DNA from: Monosporascus cannonballus
Taxonomy: Eukaryota; Ascomycota; Sordariomycetes; Xylariales
NCBI GenBank assembly: GCA_004154925.1
Contig: QJNS01000490.1
Span: 1 to 25,057 of the forward strand
DNA length: 25,057 nt
Direction of reading: 5' to 3'
Positions 1-10,729 of this stretch are shown piece by piece (the stretch's first letter is position 1; every line of letters starts with the position of its first letter). A program made the translations under genes and the position numbers. Under the pieces are notes generated by a model that saw nothing but the letters and a program-made list of their open reading frames with translations, had not been told where the DNA came from and searched no databases.

Positions 1-118
1 TTTCTTTTTTTTTTTTTTTTTCTTTTTTTTCTTTTTTTTCTTTTTTTTCTTTTTTTTCTTTTTTTTTATTTTTTTTCTTTTTTTTTCTCTTTTTGTATTA
101 TTTTATTACCTTTATCAT
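1..118. repeat. T-rich polypyrimidine tract
   Basis: Runs of seven to twenty T are broken by single C residues at irregular spacing, and then grade into AT-rich DNA. The tract is almost pure pyrimidine to about position 90. It lies directly upstream of a truncated JmjC-like coding fragment, so the missing 5' part of that fragment is either absent from the genome or lost at a contig edge. Low-complexity tracts like this commonly break assemblies. Confidence 0.9.
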
Positions 119-128
119 ATTATATTTT

Positions 129-455
129 ACGCACCACCTCCAAGGGTTTGAATGTGGTACCTAGGGTCCAGAAAATATGGGGAATGGCGGTGCAAAACAG
201 GGGTTGGAGGTGGTGGCGCTTATCCCTGGAGGTGGTGTTTTCCGATCTCCCATTCTTACGGGCGGTCGATGGAGATACGTGGTACTCAAGCCGGGCCAAA
301 CTGTTTTCTTCGTGCCAGGCATGATCCACTTTGTTTTTCGGGCGCGAAGTTGCCAAGTCTTAGCCCTTGGTGGCTATATCCTTCAGTGGTCGGGCGTTAA
401 GCGATGGTTGCAAGGCGCGCTTTACTTAGATGAGGAACCCGGCTATTACCAATGA
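129..455 (+). pseudogene. Truncated, frameshifted JmjC-domain protein fragment
   Basis: The clean part is an open frame at 177-455 ending in TGA. It contains GRWRYVVLKPGQTVFF, then MIHFVFR, then ALGGYILQW. This matches the C-terminal half of the JmjC domain in a common fungal JmjC-like group: a strand and turn, then the His of the Fe(II) site (the H of IHFVF), then the LALGGxxLQW tail. JmjC proteins are Fe(II)/2-oxoglutarate oxygenases, often histone demethylases or RNA/protein hydroxylases. Upstream, one frame reads HHLQGFECGT before a TAG at about 168-170. A shifted frame reads VQKIWGMAV, which fits the expected basic-x-Trp segment. This implies at least one frameshift plus a stop where the family often has Trp. 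The acidic partner of the first His is not visible. No start codon or upstream domain is present. I infer a dead or incomplete copy; the family assignment is from recollection of the motif. Confidence 0.5.
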
Positions 456-1150
456 AGAATCGAAGGCATGAGGCGGAGCGCGCCGAAACTTGTTCATGTC
501 GTAGCGAAGCTCATCGCAGCCAGAGTGTATATCTCCGTCGGCTAGCCAAGCGTGCAATCAACCTTAAAACAGCAATACTCTAGTCCAGGAACTGGTATCT
601 CCAAGGAAAATCTTTGGTCGGGGCCACAGCTCGGCATAGGTTGGAAAACAGTATATTGAAGCTCGTACTTCTCACCACAGTTGCTGTCAACACCCTCTTT
701 TCACGTCTCCTACCCGCTTCCAATCGCTGCTCTAAAGTGAATATTGAAACTTATTCAAGAGGGGAATAACGATATTTAATACCAATTACTTTGTGTTGCC
801 AGACCAGACTGTGTCAATTGAAGTTGCACTTATTTCCGTTTTTATTTGTAATCTTTTTGGAGTAGTATATCTGAAAATAAGGAGTAGGGCGTAAGACTGA
901 ATGCAAAAACCACCATTATCTGTGGTCATTTATGACATCAGATTACGATTGAAGGAGAATCAAACGCGGAGAACATGGTCATTATGTTTTAAAACTACCT
1001 CGAGGACATGCGGTATCTGGGTTTAAGAATAGTCGAACATAGTATTGGAGCTATTTTATCTTTATATTTCGTGGAGACATATACGGGTACTATATACGCT
1101 ATAATCCATTATCCCGATTATAGTGAAGTTATACTTTACGAACATTCGGT
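456..1150. other. AT-richer intergenic stretch, no supported gene
   Basis: AT content rises from about 740 onward. An open frame at 1008-1190 starts with ATG but encodes a 60-residue peptide with no recognisable domain. I see no RNA gene and no repeat. Confidence 0.4.
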
Positions 1151-1453
1151 TTGCGTAAGGTTAGCAGTCCCATATTATGTCCTAACTTAAGAGCTTTTCA
1201 CGAGGCAGTAAGAACTGAAGGATCAAATGACCAAGTTACTTACCAGGATAATCGCCAAAGGTTAGCAACTCAGATTCGCCGGGCCGAATATTCAAACGAT
1301 TTTCGCATACCTTTAAATCACATTCATCATATTTTAATGTTTATGGAAAATCAACGTATGGGAATATTTAATACCTACTTTTCTGAATCAATTGGAGCAT
1401 ACGTAGCTAATGGGCGACGCCGTAGCAGCGTCATGACTGGAAGTACTCCTTAA
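1151..1453 (+). CDS. Uncertain hypothetical ORF, possibly a gene fragment
   Basis: An open frame of about 100 codons begins at a TTG and ends with TAA at 1451-1453. No ATG opens it. A plausible splice acceptor (branch CTAAC followed by TTAAG) lies near 1183-1193, so coding may really begin around 1194 as an internal or last exon. From there the peptide reads smoothly, for example RAFHEAVRTEG, then IRRAEYSNDF, IPLNHIHHILMFME and GIFNTYFSESIGAYVANG. It has mixed charged and hydrophobic residues with no low complexity. I do not recognise the family. Its last 23 bases overlap the 3' end of the HMG-box pseudogene on the other strand, a tail-to-tail arrangement. It could be a chance ORF in AT-rich DNA. 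Confidence 0.22.
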   Translation: MRKVSSPILCPNLRAFHEAVRTEGSNDQVTYQDNRQRLATQIRRAEYSNDFRIPLNHIHHILMFMENQRMGIFNTYFSESIGAYVANGRRRSSVMTGSTP

Positions 1454-2560
1454 GGTAGTATGGTTCCCAGTCGAGCAAGGATAAATCCAAGTCCGTATCG
1501 AAGGAATCGAAATCCATAGCGTCATTCAAGAGGACCCCATCCAAATCAGCCTGAGAGGTGATTCCGCTGGAGGTATTCACATAGTCGTAAGGAAGAATCC
1601 GGTTCGTCGGAGTAAATTCGTTCTTGTCAGTCTGCTCAGGGCCAGACAGGCCCAGGCTAGATTGACCCTGGGAAATGTCCATAGGAGTGGTCGGGCTGCT
1701 AACCTCAGGTGAGTCATCAAGGACATCATCCCGGGTTGCCAAGGGGGTCATTCACTCCGCTGTTAAGTAGGAAGGTGTCCATGTCCATCTGGGAGAATTC
1801 TTCACGCTCGTTGGCATTGCCGCAAGGAAAACCGGAGTTGATAGGAGAGATTTGGCTCTGAGCTGTTTGACCTTGGACACTCTGCCCCCGAGGCACCTGA
1901 AGCGTGGAGGTCAGTGGGCTACCGTACTGGCCTTGAGCCATTTGGGCTATGGGCATCAATACGTTGCCGAATTGGCCCATAGGTTCTTGGGGCGGAAGCG
2001 GCAGTGGGCTTCCACGAGGTATCTCAACGTTGTTGGTTGAACCATATGAGGCCCAGGCTGCTGCATGTGGGTTAGCAGGAGTGCTTAGAAACCAGGATTC
2101 CCGGCCAGGAGCAACTGTTGGTGGCGAGATCAGTAGTGTCATTCGCGGTCTCAGTAGCATCCCTAGAGGTCAACTTTTTCCCATTTTCATTGGCAGAGCG
2201 TTCGGGGCGGTACTTGTAGTCTGGGCGGTCGCGCTCGAACTGCTGCTTCACCTCTTCTGCTTTGCCCTTCTAGGCTTCCTTTTCCACCTTCGGTATCTCC
2301 GACCACTCGCGGCCGACCTCCTTCGCTGTTCGGTTTGTTAGTCGCCAATCCAGACCACAAGGGGGAAGAGAAGGAAGACTGGGCAAAGTAAAGCAGATTG
2401 GTGGCTACATACACACATCCCCATTCTTGAGTTTAGGATTCTAAGTCCTGGTCCCTAGAGCACGAGCCTAACGGAAGAGCATGTAAGAATTCATCGGTCT
2501 CTTGACGTGCTTCTTTGGCTCGTCAGATGCACGGTCGTCATTCGTCTCCTGGAGAGCCAT
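1431..2560 (-). pseudogene. HMG-box transcription factor gene, degraded
   Basis: Reading right to left, an ATG at 2560 opens a frame giving KKHVKRPMNSYMLFR, the first helix of a sequence-specific (MATA/SOX-type) HMG box. Exon 1 ends at 2413. An intron at 2412-2326 has donor GTATGT, branch CTAAC and acceptor AACAG, and joins in frame so that the box continues as GDVSKEVGREWSEIPK, then AEEVKQQFERDRPDYKYRPER. Three TAG stops interrupt the box at 2470-2468, 2443-2441 and 2272-2270. Downstream the frame changes near 2130-2170 and again near 1745 at a CCCCC run. It then ends with an acidic tail (DFDSFDTDLDLSLLDW) and a stop at 1431. Such proteins bind DNA in the nucleus and often control mating or sexual development. 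The box differs from the MAT1-2-1 sequences I recall, so I give no symbol. The same frame also reads coding-like to about 2735, broken by a TAA at 2566-2564. The gene appears non-functional. Confidence 0.75.
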
Positions 2561-2740
2561 GCTTTACTGTTTCTTCCCACCGGACATCTTGCCCGGCGAC
2601 GAGTCGAGGACAGCGTGGAAGTCCTCTATATGGGCAGCAGCGTACGCGGCAGAGAAGAAAGCGTAGAATTCGTGCCGTCCGAATTGATGGGGCCTCGTGA
2701 AGGGATAGTAGTCGTTGTTGTGCTATATACTTGAGCATCA
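2561..2740 (-). other. Possible 5' coding extension of the HMG-box pseudogene
   Basis: The HMG frame stays open upstream from a TAA at 2566-2564 to about 2735. It includes an ATG at 2587 and a coding-like stretch (HEFYAFFSAAYAAAHIEDF). If coding, the TAA is a fourth inactivating stop at a former Gln codon. If not, it is 5' untranslated DNA and the ATG at 2560 is the start. Confidence 0.3.
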
Positions 2741-5700
2741 CGGCCACTAGGTACCTAAAACGGACTTTGCCCAGGAAGATAAGCGATTGTTCCACTACGT
2801 TTCCTTAATTGTTCCATCCTTCTTTTGCCTTATCCGTCAATGGTTCGTTGCCGCAATAAACCCGGTCCTATTGTGAAGTTGAAACGCCAAACCTCGCGTT
2901 CAATCTATATAAAGACCCCATCACAACTGGACGCGACAGAGAGGAGATAAAAAGACCTTGACACCTGGCACCACCACGCGTATTCTAATACCATTTCATG
3001 TCTTCTGCTCCTTGAGTGTTACGCGTCTATAGCGAGTAAGTTCTGCGGCAGCTGGAATCTCATGGGAGGACCCTCCCCTACTCTATTGGCAGTGACTCGG
3101 AGCCAGGTAGAGCCATCACGAGGGGTCATCTAACTGTGAGATCATGTTCATTCCGAATAATTCCCTTGAACGTATATAATCATGATGCGGTCCGGTTATC
3201 TCTGACCGCGGTCCAACATGGCAGTGACGGGTATATATACCGACGGGGCTGAATTGTTACACTAGTTCTGTCACGACCGCCTGCGGAGCTGGCAAATACC
3301 TGAACGCATGATATGGCCAGGTCAGTGGACAATCTTGTTTGTTGATATACAACTCGGTAGATGGTAGCGCAACGAGATGCTGAATGATAGTGTCTACAAG
3401 CCTAACGAATGAGAGACTGCCTTTGATCCAAATTATAAGGTAGCTGCGATTGGGTTTGCGAGCGGTAGACTGATATATGAGGACTGCTCAAACTACACAG
3501 AGCAGTTGAGGTATAGAAGCGGGTTTAGAGTTGACGGCAAGGCCTTGCCTTGTGGCTCTCCGTTATTAGGCCATTATACCCACTTCACCCAAGCTATCTG
3601 AGAACGGCTTACCTCCCCCCTATTCAGAGAAGCACTGGAGAAAACATACCGATAATCAGGTCTAGTAGGGGCATCATGTGTGAATATGAGGGCCTGTGCG
3701 TCAATTATAGCCGAGCCTTAGGGCTACGATCCCCACGCCCCAAAAAAGCGGGAGGCCTTACAACAGTTTGAATTGGTCACTATGTTACTGAAGGCATTCC
3801 ATTGAGGGATGCACTAGGATCTGACACGCCTCATAGGTAAAGCCTCATTCATTGGCGGCCCAGTTCTGGCCTCTTAAGAGAACTCCCTGCATCGCATACG
3901 GCCTTGAGGTCTCTTCACAGGGGGGGCTAAATGGATGGCCTCGACCTACGAGGCCGCTACAGGGTCAGAATTTACCGGCGCATAATTAGTATCATTCAGC
4001 CTCCGCTTTGAGTCAAATTGCCCTAGTTTAATAGCCATCAGGCATGTGTATGCCCCTGGAACAACCATGCTAGGCTTTTGTACATTGATATAAGCATCTA
4101 AGCGCACGTCAGGGGCGGAGTATGTCAACGCCCCATCACGTTGCATGGAGTGGACACAAGAGCTAATTATGCGGTTTATACGTCGAACTTATGACCATGG
4201 AGTAAAAGACTACACAAGTATACACAAGAGTATTTCCGCTAGTTGCCAAGTAACATTTCGAAATGCTAAGCCATAGAATTGTGCGTGCCGTGTTGATCAC
4301 GTTTAAAGTAATCGTAGATGCCGTTCCAGTGGATTGAAGAGGCTCGATTAGATGTCTTGGCCCGCGGGAATTAAGTGGGTCCAGGCGCGGTGCCTGCATG
4401 CGTGCGGTGCCATGCGGTCCCCGAAGTCAAGGTCTAAGACAGACAGGTGCTCCTGTCGCAACCTTAAACTCTACCACGACATATTTAATGCGGCGTGGAT
4501 GGCGCTGGGGCGGCCTGAGGTTATCTTTTAAGCAGCTAAGATGATCCTTATCAGCATTGTGTTACGAGTTCCGTACGAGGGCTTTTTATTAAAGTGACGG
4601 ACGAGACCCCGTCGTATGGAATGGGAAGCAAACGTGGCGCCGAAAGATATTCTTGGGCAGATGTGATGAGTGGTTATACAAACGCAGTTATTATATAAAT
4701 AAGTAGACTCGTTCCACAAAGAACCAACTGAGGAGGCGGCTATGTAAAATTTCCCGTCGTACAGCCGTGCAGTTGACCTTCCTATTCTCCGTTTCTCTAC
4801 CGTGGGTTCTCTATCTGGCAGCAGACATTGTTCTGCCAACGCGTGGTTGCGTGTGTGGCGCCCTCCAAAGGCTGGCGACAGATAGGAAGATCTTTTCTGC
4901 CGTTCATTGAAAAATATACCGCCTGATCTCTATATGAATTTAATTAGGGAGGTGTTGTGTGGCTGACACCAGCTTAGATGGTTGTCGTTGGAGGTTTCGC
5001 CTGTGGTTAGTAATCGAATGGGCACTCTGCCAAGACATCCATTTGGAAGATGTACTCCCGTAGAAAATTTGCGATCGAAGGACTAATAAACTACTCTCTA
5101 GCACGTTTGTGCTGTCTGGATGGCATCCTCGCAATAATAGGGACTGCCGTGCCGTAGCCGCATGCGCATGACAACCGGAAATTTATCTTAGGTGTTGTCC
5201 TAAGGAGTATCGCCATGTGCAACATGAGTTGCACATGGCTGAACATGAACACGATGCTGGTTCTCGCAACTATGTGCGTTGCCGAGGCCATAAGCCGCAT
5301 GTAATTGGCTTAATCTGTATTACGTACGCGAATTCGCATGCCACTTGGTCCGGTGAAGTCGATCCGAGGCTTACCAAGAACAAGCTGCACGTATCAGGCC
5401 ATCGTGAAGGTGTCTAGTTGGGAACGAACCCGAGGAGCCCCACAATGACGGCTGAGGTCGCTTCTGCTCCGAGCTACAGTATCAGTCTGCAAGTGACGAC
5501 GCTAGGGTTTCCAATAAGTTGAGGCTCGTTCGTGATTCGCTGACGACATGGATCTTGGAGGAGCTACGTGACGCAGGTTTTGGTTACAGGGCTGCGACAT
5601 CGTGAAATTCTAGCTCAAGTTTCTTTTGGTTCCTTATCCAAAATTGCCCGTCTCTTCCGCCCCGAACTAAAACAAAATGCTTATTATTTGGGGATAGCCC

Positions 5701-5980
5701 CTAACTAACGCTTTACGTGCTGCTGCTTATATACCCGACATTGTTGTATTCCGGGTATAAGCATGTTGTTCCACGCTTGCAATACACGATTGCATTGGCA
5801 GCTGCGATGAGTTGTAGTTAATGGATTTAACGACCTTGTGGATAATAATGCACTTGGCAATTCAATTCAATTTTTGGTTGCGCTCGCCGGGATATACTTA
5901 CTATAAGATGTGGTCCTTGCTTATTTGAGAACTATGGTGCTGCCTCCACTCTCCAGGGGTCACCCTCGCGGTCCGTAAGT
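2741..5980. other. Long intergenic region without a recognisable gene
   Basis: About 3.2 kb with mixed base composition. The open frames are short (103 codons or fewer), occur on both strands with no shared codon bias, and show no domain I can name. A TATA-like TATATAAA lies near 2905-2912. The only strong structure I see is the perfect inverted repeat at 5212-5239. I find no tRNA, rRNA, transposon ends or tandem repeats. Confidence 0.5.
5212..5239. repeat. Perfect 12-bp inverted repeat with 4-nt loop
   Basis: GCCATGTGCAAC at 5212-5223 is followed by ATGA and then by its exact reverse complement at 5228-5239. RNA or single-stranded DNA from either strand would form a 12-bp stem with a four-base loop. 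No T-run follows, and no gene flanks it within several hundred bases. Confidence 0.85.
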
Positions 5981-7772
5981 ATCGTGTCCATACCTGCAGG
6001 CTTTCCACCCATTTGCATCCATTTTGAACGAACCGTCAGGTTGGTCGGTCCGCCAGGACCCGCAACTTACAACATTCAAGACCATGCGACCAGCGCGCCC
6101 GCCCGTCCGTCTGCAGCCTCCGAAGGAATCCTTTCAATCCTCTTCTCTTCGTGGGTCCCCCTATCTCTCTCCCCGTCTCTCTCTACCTCGGGAGCACATC
6201 GCGTAGGCGCGAATTTTTGCACGTTTTTGCGAATTGCTTCCTGCCCGGAAATCAAACCTGCCTTTCTCTCGCGCATCGACGGACTCGGACGGTCTACTTC
6301 CACCACGACGGCGGTGAACCACGCACAAGCCAATTGTGGTCTCGGTCCGCTATCTGACGCTCATTCTACACTTCTCTACTTTCGTTTTATCTTTTATTTT
6401 CTTGCTATCGCATCTTAAGCTGTCTTGAAGACACTGCTTGCTTGCTTGCATTTAAGGTAGTCTCTTCTTCCATATTCAGTCCGGCGCCCATTTGTTTGCC
6501 TGTCCTGAGATCCCAGACCGTCGACCTCGGAACATCCCCAAACAAATCAACCGCAGACAGTTTGTGTCCGTCATACACTCCTTCGCGCATCCCCATACCG
6601 GTCTGTCGGTTGAGTTGCGGCAAACGCCCGCAGTAATCTGCGTGATTGCCTCCTGATCGACGCATTTCAGACATCCATCCCACTTAGAGGAAAGGCCTGG
6701 GGCTATCTTATACATCTCTTATTCTCGTCTTCCAACCTTGCTGATCTGAAACACGAGCAGTGACTGGTACACCCATCCATCCTTCTTTCCGCAGTAAGGA
6801 GTGACGCTACTGTGCGACCGCGAAGCTGCGCATCACTGCATACTGGTTTCCGCACTCCAATTTCAGCTGTGTCGGCTTCTGGATCTCCTAAGCCACCGCG
6901 AAGAACGTCACATGTGGACTCTGCATGCTGATACTTGACCTGTTGGATTACACGGAAATGTCCAGGTAGAGGCTCGACATCATCACATCTCACTCAACCT
7001 TGACTGGCCGACGGTGTCCTTTGGCTGACTAGGCTATTGAGGACTATCAGCTCTCAAGACGTCAACGGTATGTTGTTTCATATTCTGTATTCTCCTGCTA
7101 CCTCCCGATGCGGGAGCTCTCTGTCTTTAGCATTGGCCCCGGAGACCTGTGTAGGTCTAGCAGTGGGGCTGAGATATGCTGCATGAGTTTATGTATTCTC
7201 ATACATGTGATGGACCAGATACCTATCCATGTTGGTGCCGGTCCCAGGGCACGTGACTAGATTACCTACCATGAAATGGACGTGCGAGGACAGATGGTTA
7301 ATTAAATTTGAACAGCTTCTTGCCTTTGGAGCACACTATGTGATTTAGCTCGTATGCTATGCTCCCTATTACGCAGTGGATTTGTCAAGCTTGTTACCTA
7401 CATTTTCCGGCTTGCATTATCAGCCACACGCCGGGTGCGCTCTCGGGTTAGCATTCCGGACCGTTGCACGACCTCCCATCTTGGTTCAGCCAATCCGTGT
7501 TTGCGCCACCAGCAACTCCTCTGGATCAGTCTAGGTACCCCGAACGACGACACACAAGACTAAAAATTCCGGTGTTCGATTTTCGTGGCCTTCTGGTGAC
7601 GCGTTCACCGATATCTCACCCATTATCCACACTACTAACAGACCTCTTACCACCACCCGAGGCTTACGCATGCATAGATATAGCTGGATGATTAACGAAC
7701 GGAATTCGAAACATAATTAGCGTTGGAGTGCCGGTACCGTTTTCGAGGCTACGAATTTGAAGCATTGTCTAA
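5981..7772 (+). promoter_or_regulatory. CT-rich leader/promoter region upstream of the EGF-module gene
   Basis: The region between the gene-free stretch and the ATG at 7773 has several pyrimidine-rich blocks (about 6110-6190 and 6360-6500) and a CTTG tetranucleotide run near 6431-6446. CT-rich blocks are usual around filamentous ascomycete transcription starts, so a long 5' leader is plausible. Upstream ATGs and ORFs (for example 5984-6418) have no recognisable domain and may be uORFs or chance. A GTATGT at about 7069 could be the donor of an intron in the untranslated leader. None of these can be confirmed from sequence alone. Confidence 0.35.
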
Positions 7773-10393
7773 ATGAGTCAACCTCAAAATGGGAGAATGG
7801 ATCAGCGGCCAGCGATGTCGGTACCTGTCCAGAAGGCAAGGGAGCGAGCTCATGCAGGCCTTCCCAGGGGGAAGGCACCTCCGTTTCCAGATCCGTCAGC
7901 GATGCCGCAGCGCCCGGTAGAAGATTTTGACGCAGGCGGCCCTCGGTTCCCCCGCCCTCAAGCTCCGGCAGGAATCCAGGCAAGGGACGGGCAGTCCGCT
8001 GTACCGATATCGAGACCGACCCAGGTGCCCCAGTGGCCACTGGCCGGGCCTATCCCATCTCCGCCAGCCGAATCCGAGCCTTATAGACCGCCACCCGGTA
8101 GGTCGCAGCCCCCACAGCGCCCGCCGCGTCCAAGCCATGTGCCTTCGATTCTGGACGGGTCCCGTGTCCAAGACCCGACTCTCATGTTTCTTTCGCGACA
8201 AAATCCTCGAGGATCGGAGCTCTCGGCGGCGGACACGCAGAGAAGTTCGTCGTCGAGGCCGTCAACCCTTTCCTCGGTTGGATCGATTCCAGACTTCCCA
8301 TTGCCAGCGGATGCACCCGCCGGCGCGCCGGCTGGCCCGCCACGAAGAAGTGTGAATTTGGGACCACCGCCTTCCTCTAGGAGAGGGGATTCGTCTTTTT
8401 ATTCTACCGCCTCATTCGTATCTCCGATTCCGGAAGAAAGCCCAAGAACACGCTCTTATGCTTCTTGCGCCTCCAGCGCAGCAATACCGGAAAGCTACGG
8501 AGAGATATCGCCAGCTCCCAGCAGTAACAATGGGGCGTTTTTTGATGACACAATTCCGGAAGGGTCTGTTTATAGTGATGACGCAGATGAAAGCCGCTTG
8601 GTGAGGAGCGCGAGTATTGGAAAGAGGGGAAAGCCGTCGCTTGTTGTGACGAGAAATTCGGACAAGTTGAGTCCCTCTCCCGAGGCCGCCCCGAAGTCTG
8701 AGCAGGATGGAGCCTTCCGAGAAGGCACGGCTTACGTGGAAGGTCCGTCGACTTCCTCGGATAACTCGTCGAGGGGGACTGGTAGAGGAGCAGTCACAGC
8801 GGATACCATGCTGAGCGCGTTTCAAGCCGCGAGCGCGACAGACCCGTCGTCCGCACGAAATGCCACACCATCTCCGAAGCCATTTAGATTATCCGCCTTG
8901 CGGCGCCCGCCTCGGTTAGACATCGACGCAGTGAGGGACGCAGAGGCCAGAGGAAGCCTGACGAGCTTGCCCGACCTCATCCGGCGTGCGACTAGGTTGG
9001 CGTCCATAATGGATAAAGGACGAAGACCGACGAGCCGTTTTGGCGAACTTGATTTCCCGGAGGCCATATACGGCAATCATGGGGATAGAAATACTTGTAT
9101 GTGTTGGTGAGGTTTCGCTGGTAATCATGACGGGCTGACATTTCCATAGGTGACGGAGAGAAGTATCAATCTGGCCTTTCCGATATGCTGGCTGCTTTCC
9201 CGCCACCCGCAACAGGGAGCCGCCAGGCCGATCGGCAAAGTGGGAATTCCTGGCCGTTACCGTTTGCACGGAGGTCATATCGCGGTCCTGATCAATCAGG
9301 TAACCAACCAGCTGATGGAGGCAAACAGAAGCGGGAACGGCGCTGTTGCGGCATGCCGCTTTGGGTGGCTTTTATGCTTCTGTTCATCCTCCTGTGCCTC
9401 ATTGCCGCTGCGATCATTCTGCCGCTGTATTTTCTCGTCATCAACAAGCCAGACGACAATGGTACAGCACTGCGCTCCACTGAAGAGTGTGGTGGTCAGG
9501 TGACTTGTGCGAACGGTGGCACAATCGTCGTCAACCAGGGTCAATGCTCGTGTATCTGTTCATTTGGTTTTACTGGCTCAGATTGCACCATTCCTTCTGC
9601 CCAAGGCTGCACCACGACTTCCATTGACACGCCCGACTCTACTGTCAGTAACGTCACCATGGGCCGGGCAGTCCCTCGTCTTCTGGAGGATGCCCAAGCC
9701 AACTTCTCTATCCCTCTTTCCGCCATGACCCTCTTGGCAAAGTTCAATTCCGGAAACCTCTCATGCAATACGCAAAATGCGTTAATCACGTTTGGCGGCC
9801 AGGCTCTGCAAGTGGAAGGCGCGTTTTTCGAAATAGAAGACGAAAGTCCGGGCGTAACACTTCTTCAAGCTAATGGTGCCTCTATTAGCGCCCTACTGGA
9901 GACGGATGCCACTCTTAGAGTTAGGGACCCGGCAGTAACCGACAGTACCAGTTTTATCGCGGGTACGTATGCCTCTACGCCTACGTTTGACAGCTCGGTT
10001 TCCGTCATCCTTGATACGACGTTGAGTCCCCGCGGGAATTATGAGGTGTCACAATATCCAACCGCAGAAGTTCCATCCCCCACCACCACTACTTCTAGAA
10101 GCTCAACGACTACACCGCAACCAACTCCTACCTTCACTATTGACGGCCGAGTCCTCGACTTTGCTCGCGTTGCGGTCTTGTATATTTTTCAGGAAGAGGC
10201 CCTCAACGATGCAGCGACGGCTCAGACCTCTCTCGACAGGTTCTTCAGTAAAGCCTATTCAGACAATGCGTCACCTGGCGTGATAGCGGAGCAAGCGACG
10301 AACGTCTCAATCGGTGGAGATAACACAATTGATCTAGTGAACCTCTTCTTGGACCTAGGAGCAGGTCGAATAGGTGGCGGCCCTTCTAGTTGA
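7773..10393 (+). CDS. Type II single-pass membrane protein with EGF-like module (two exons)
   Basis: Exon 1 is 7773-9096 and exon 2 is 9150-10393. The 53-nt intron has donor GTATGT, branch CTGAC and acceptor CATAG. The join keeps frame and gives 855 residues. Residues 1-375 are Pro/Ser-rich and likely disordered and cytoplasmic. Residues about 376-430 form a basic segment (LRRPPRLDIDAVRDAEARG, then SLTSLPDLIRRATRLASIMD) that I recall as strongly conserved in ascomycete homologues. After a basic, Cys-containing stretch (KRERRCCG), one membrane span covers about 510-539. Next comes an EGF-like module with six Cys at about 555, 561, 574, 576, 578 and 587 (CxC, then CSFGFTGSDC). The rest of the outer domain carries several N-glycosylation sequons and a Thr/Ser-rich linker near 755-775. 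Basic residues before the span predict an inside N-terminus. The role is unknown; anchoring or signalling at the cell surface is inference. Confidence 0.85.
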
Positions 10394-10723
10394 TTCAACG
10401 AGGCCGCTATAACTGGTGTTTTGGTCACTGCATCTTACGCCCTTATCGCCCGGGTGGCGAGGTGACACTGCCGACTATGAGCGAGTTGATGGTTGACGTG
10501 TTTCATGTGCCTCTGCATTTTACAGACGACCTGTTTGAGGAGGCTCCGGTGCGCCTTAGCACCCTGCTGCGTCTTTCCGAAACGGGTCCCCCTATACCCA
10601 ACAAGGTGCATATTAGCGCGAAATGGAACAGCGCTGCATGTATCGGGATAAAAGGGTTATAGAACCGGCGTAGATAAGAACGTGTACATACGTAATATGC
10701 CTATTTTTTGAGGTCAATATCTA

Positions 10724-10729
10724 AATAAA
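10724..10729 (+). terminator. Polyadenylation signal AATAAA
   Basis: A canonical AATAAA lies about 330 bases after the stop codon of the EGF-module gene, in AT-rich DNA on the same strand. Its position fits the 3' end of that transcript. The 10390-10662 ORF between them is probably 3' untranslated sequence. Confidence 0.5.

Noticed and set aside
4528..4839. 103-codon minus-strand ORF in the gene-free region
   Set aside because: It starts at TTG, has no domain or splice context, and its length is within chance expectation.
5984..6418. 144-codon plus-strand ORF upstream of the EGF-module gene
   Set aside because: It lies in CT-rich leader-like DNA, which naturally yields Ser/Leu/Pro-rich open frames. 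It has no domain and overlaps equally long frames on both strands.
8319..8332. 14-bp perfect GC palindrome
   Set aside because: It encodes part of an Ala/Pro/Gly-rich repeat (PAGAPAG) in the EGF-module protein. Codon bias and low complexity explain it.
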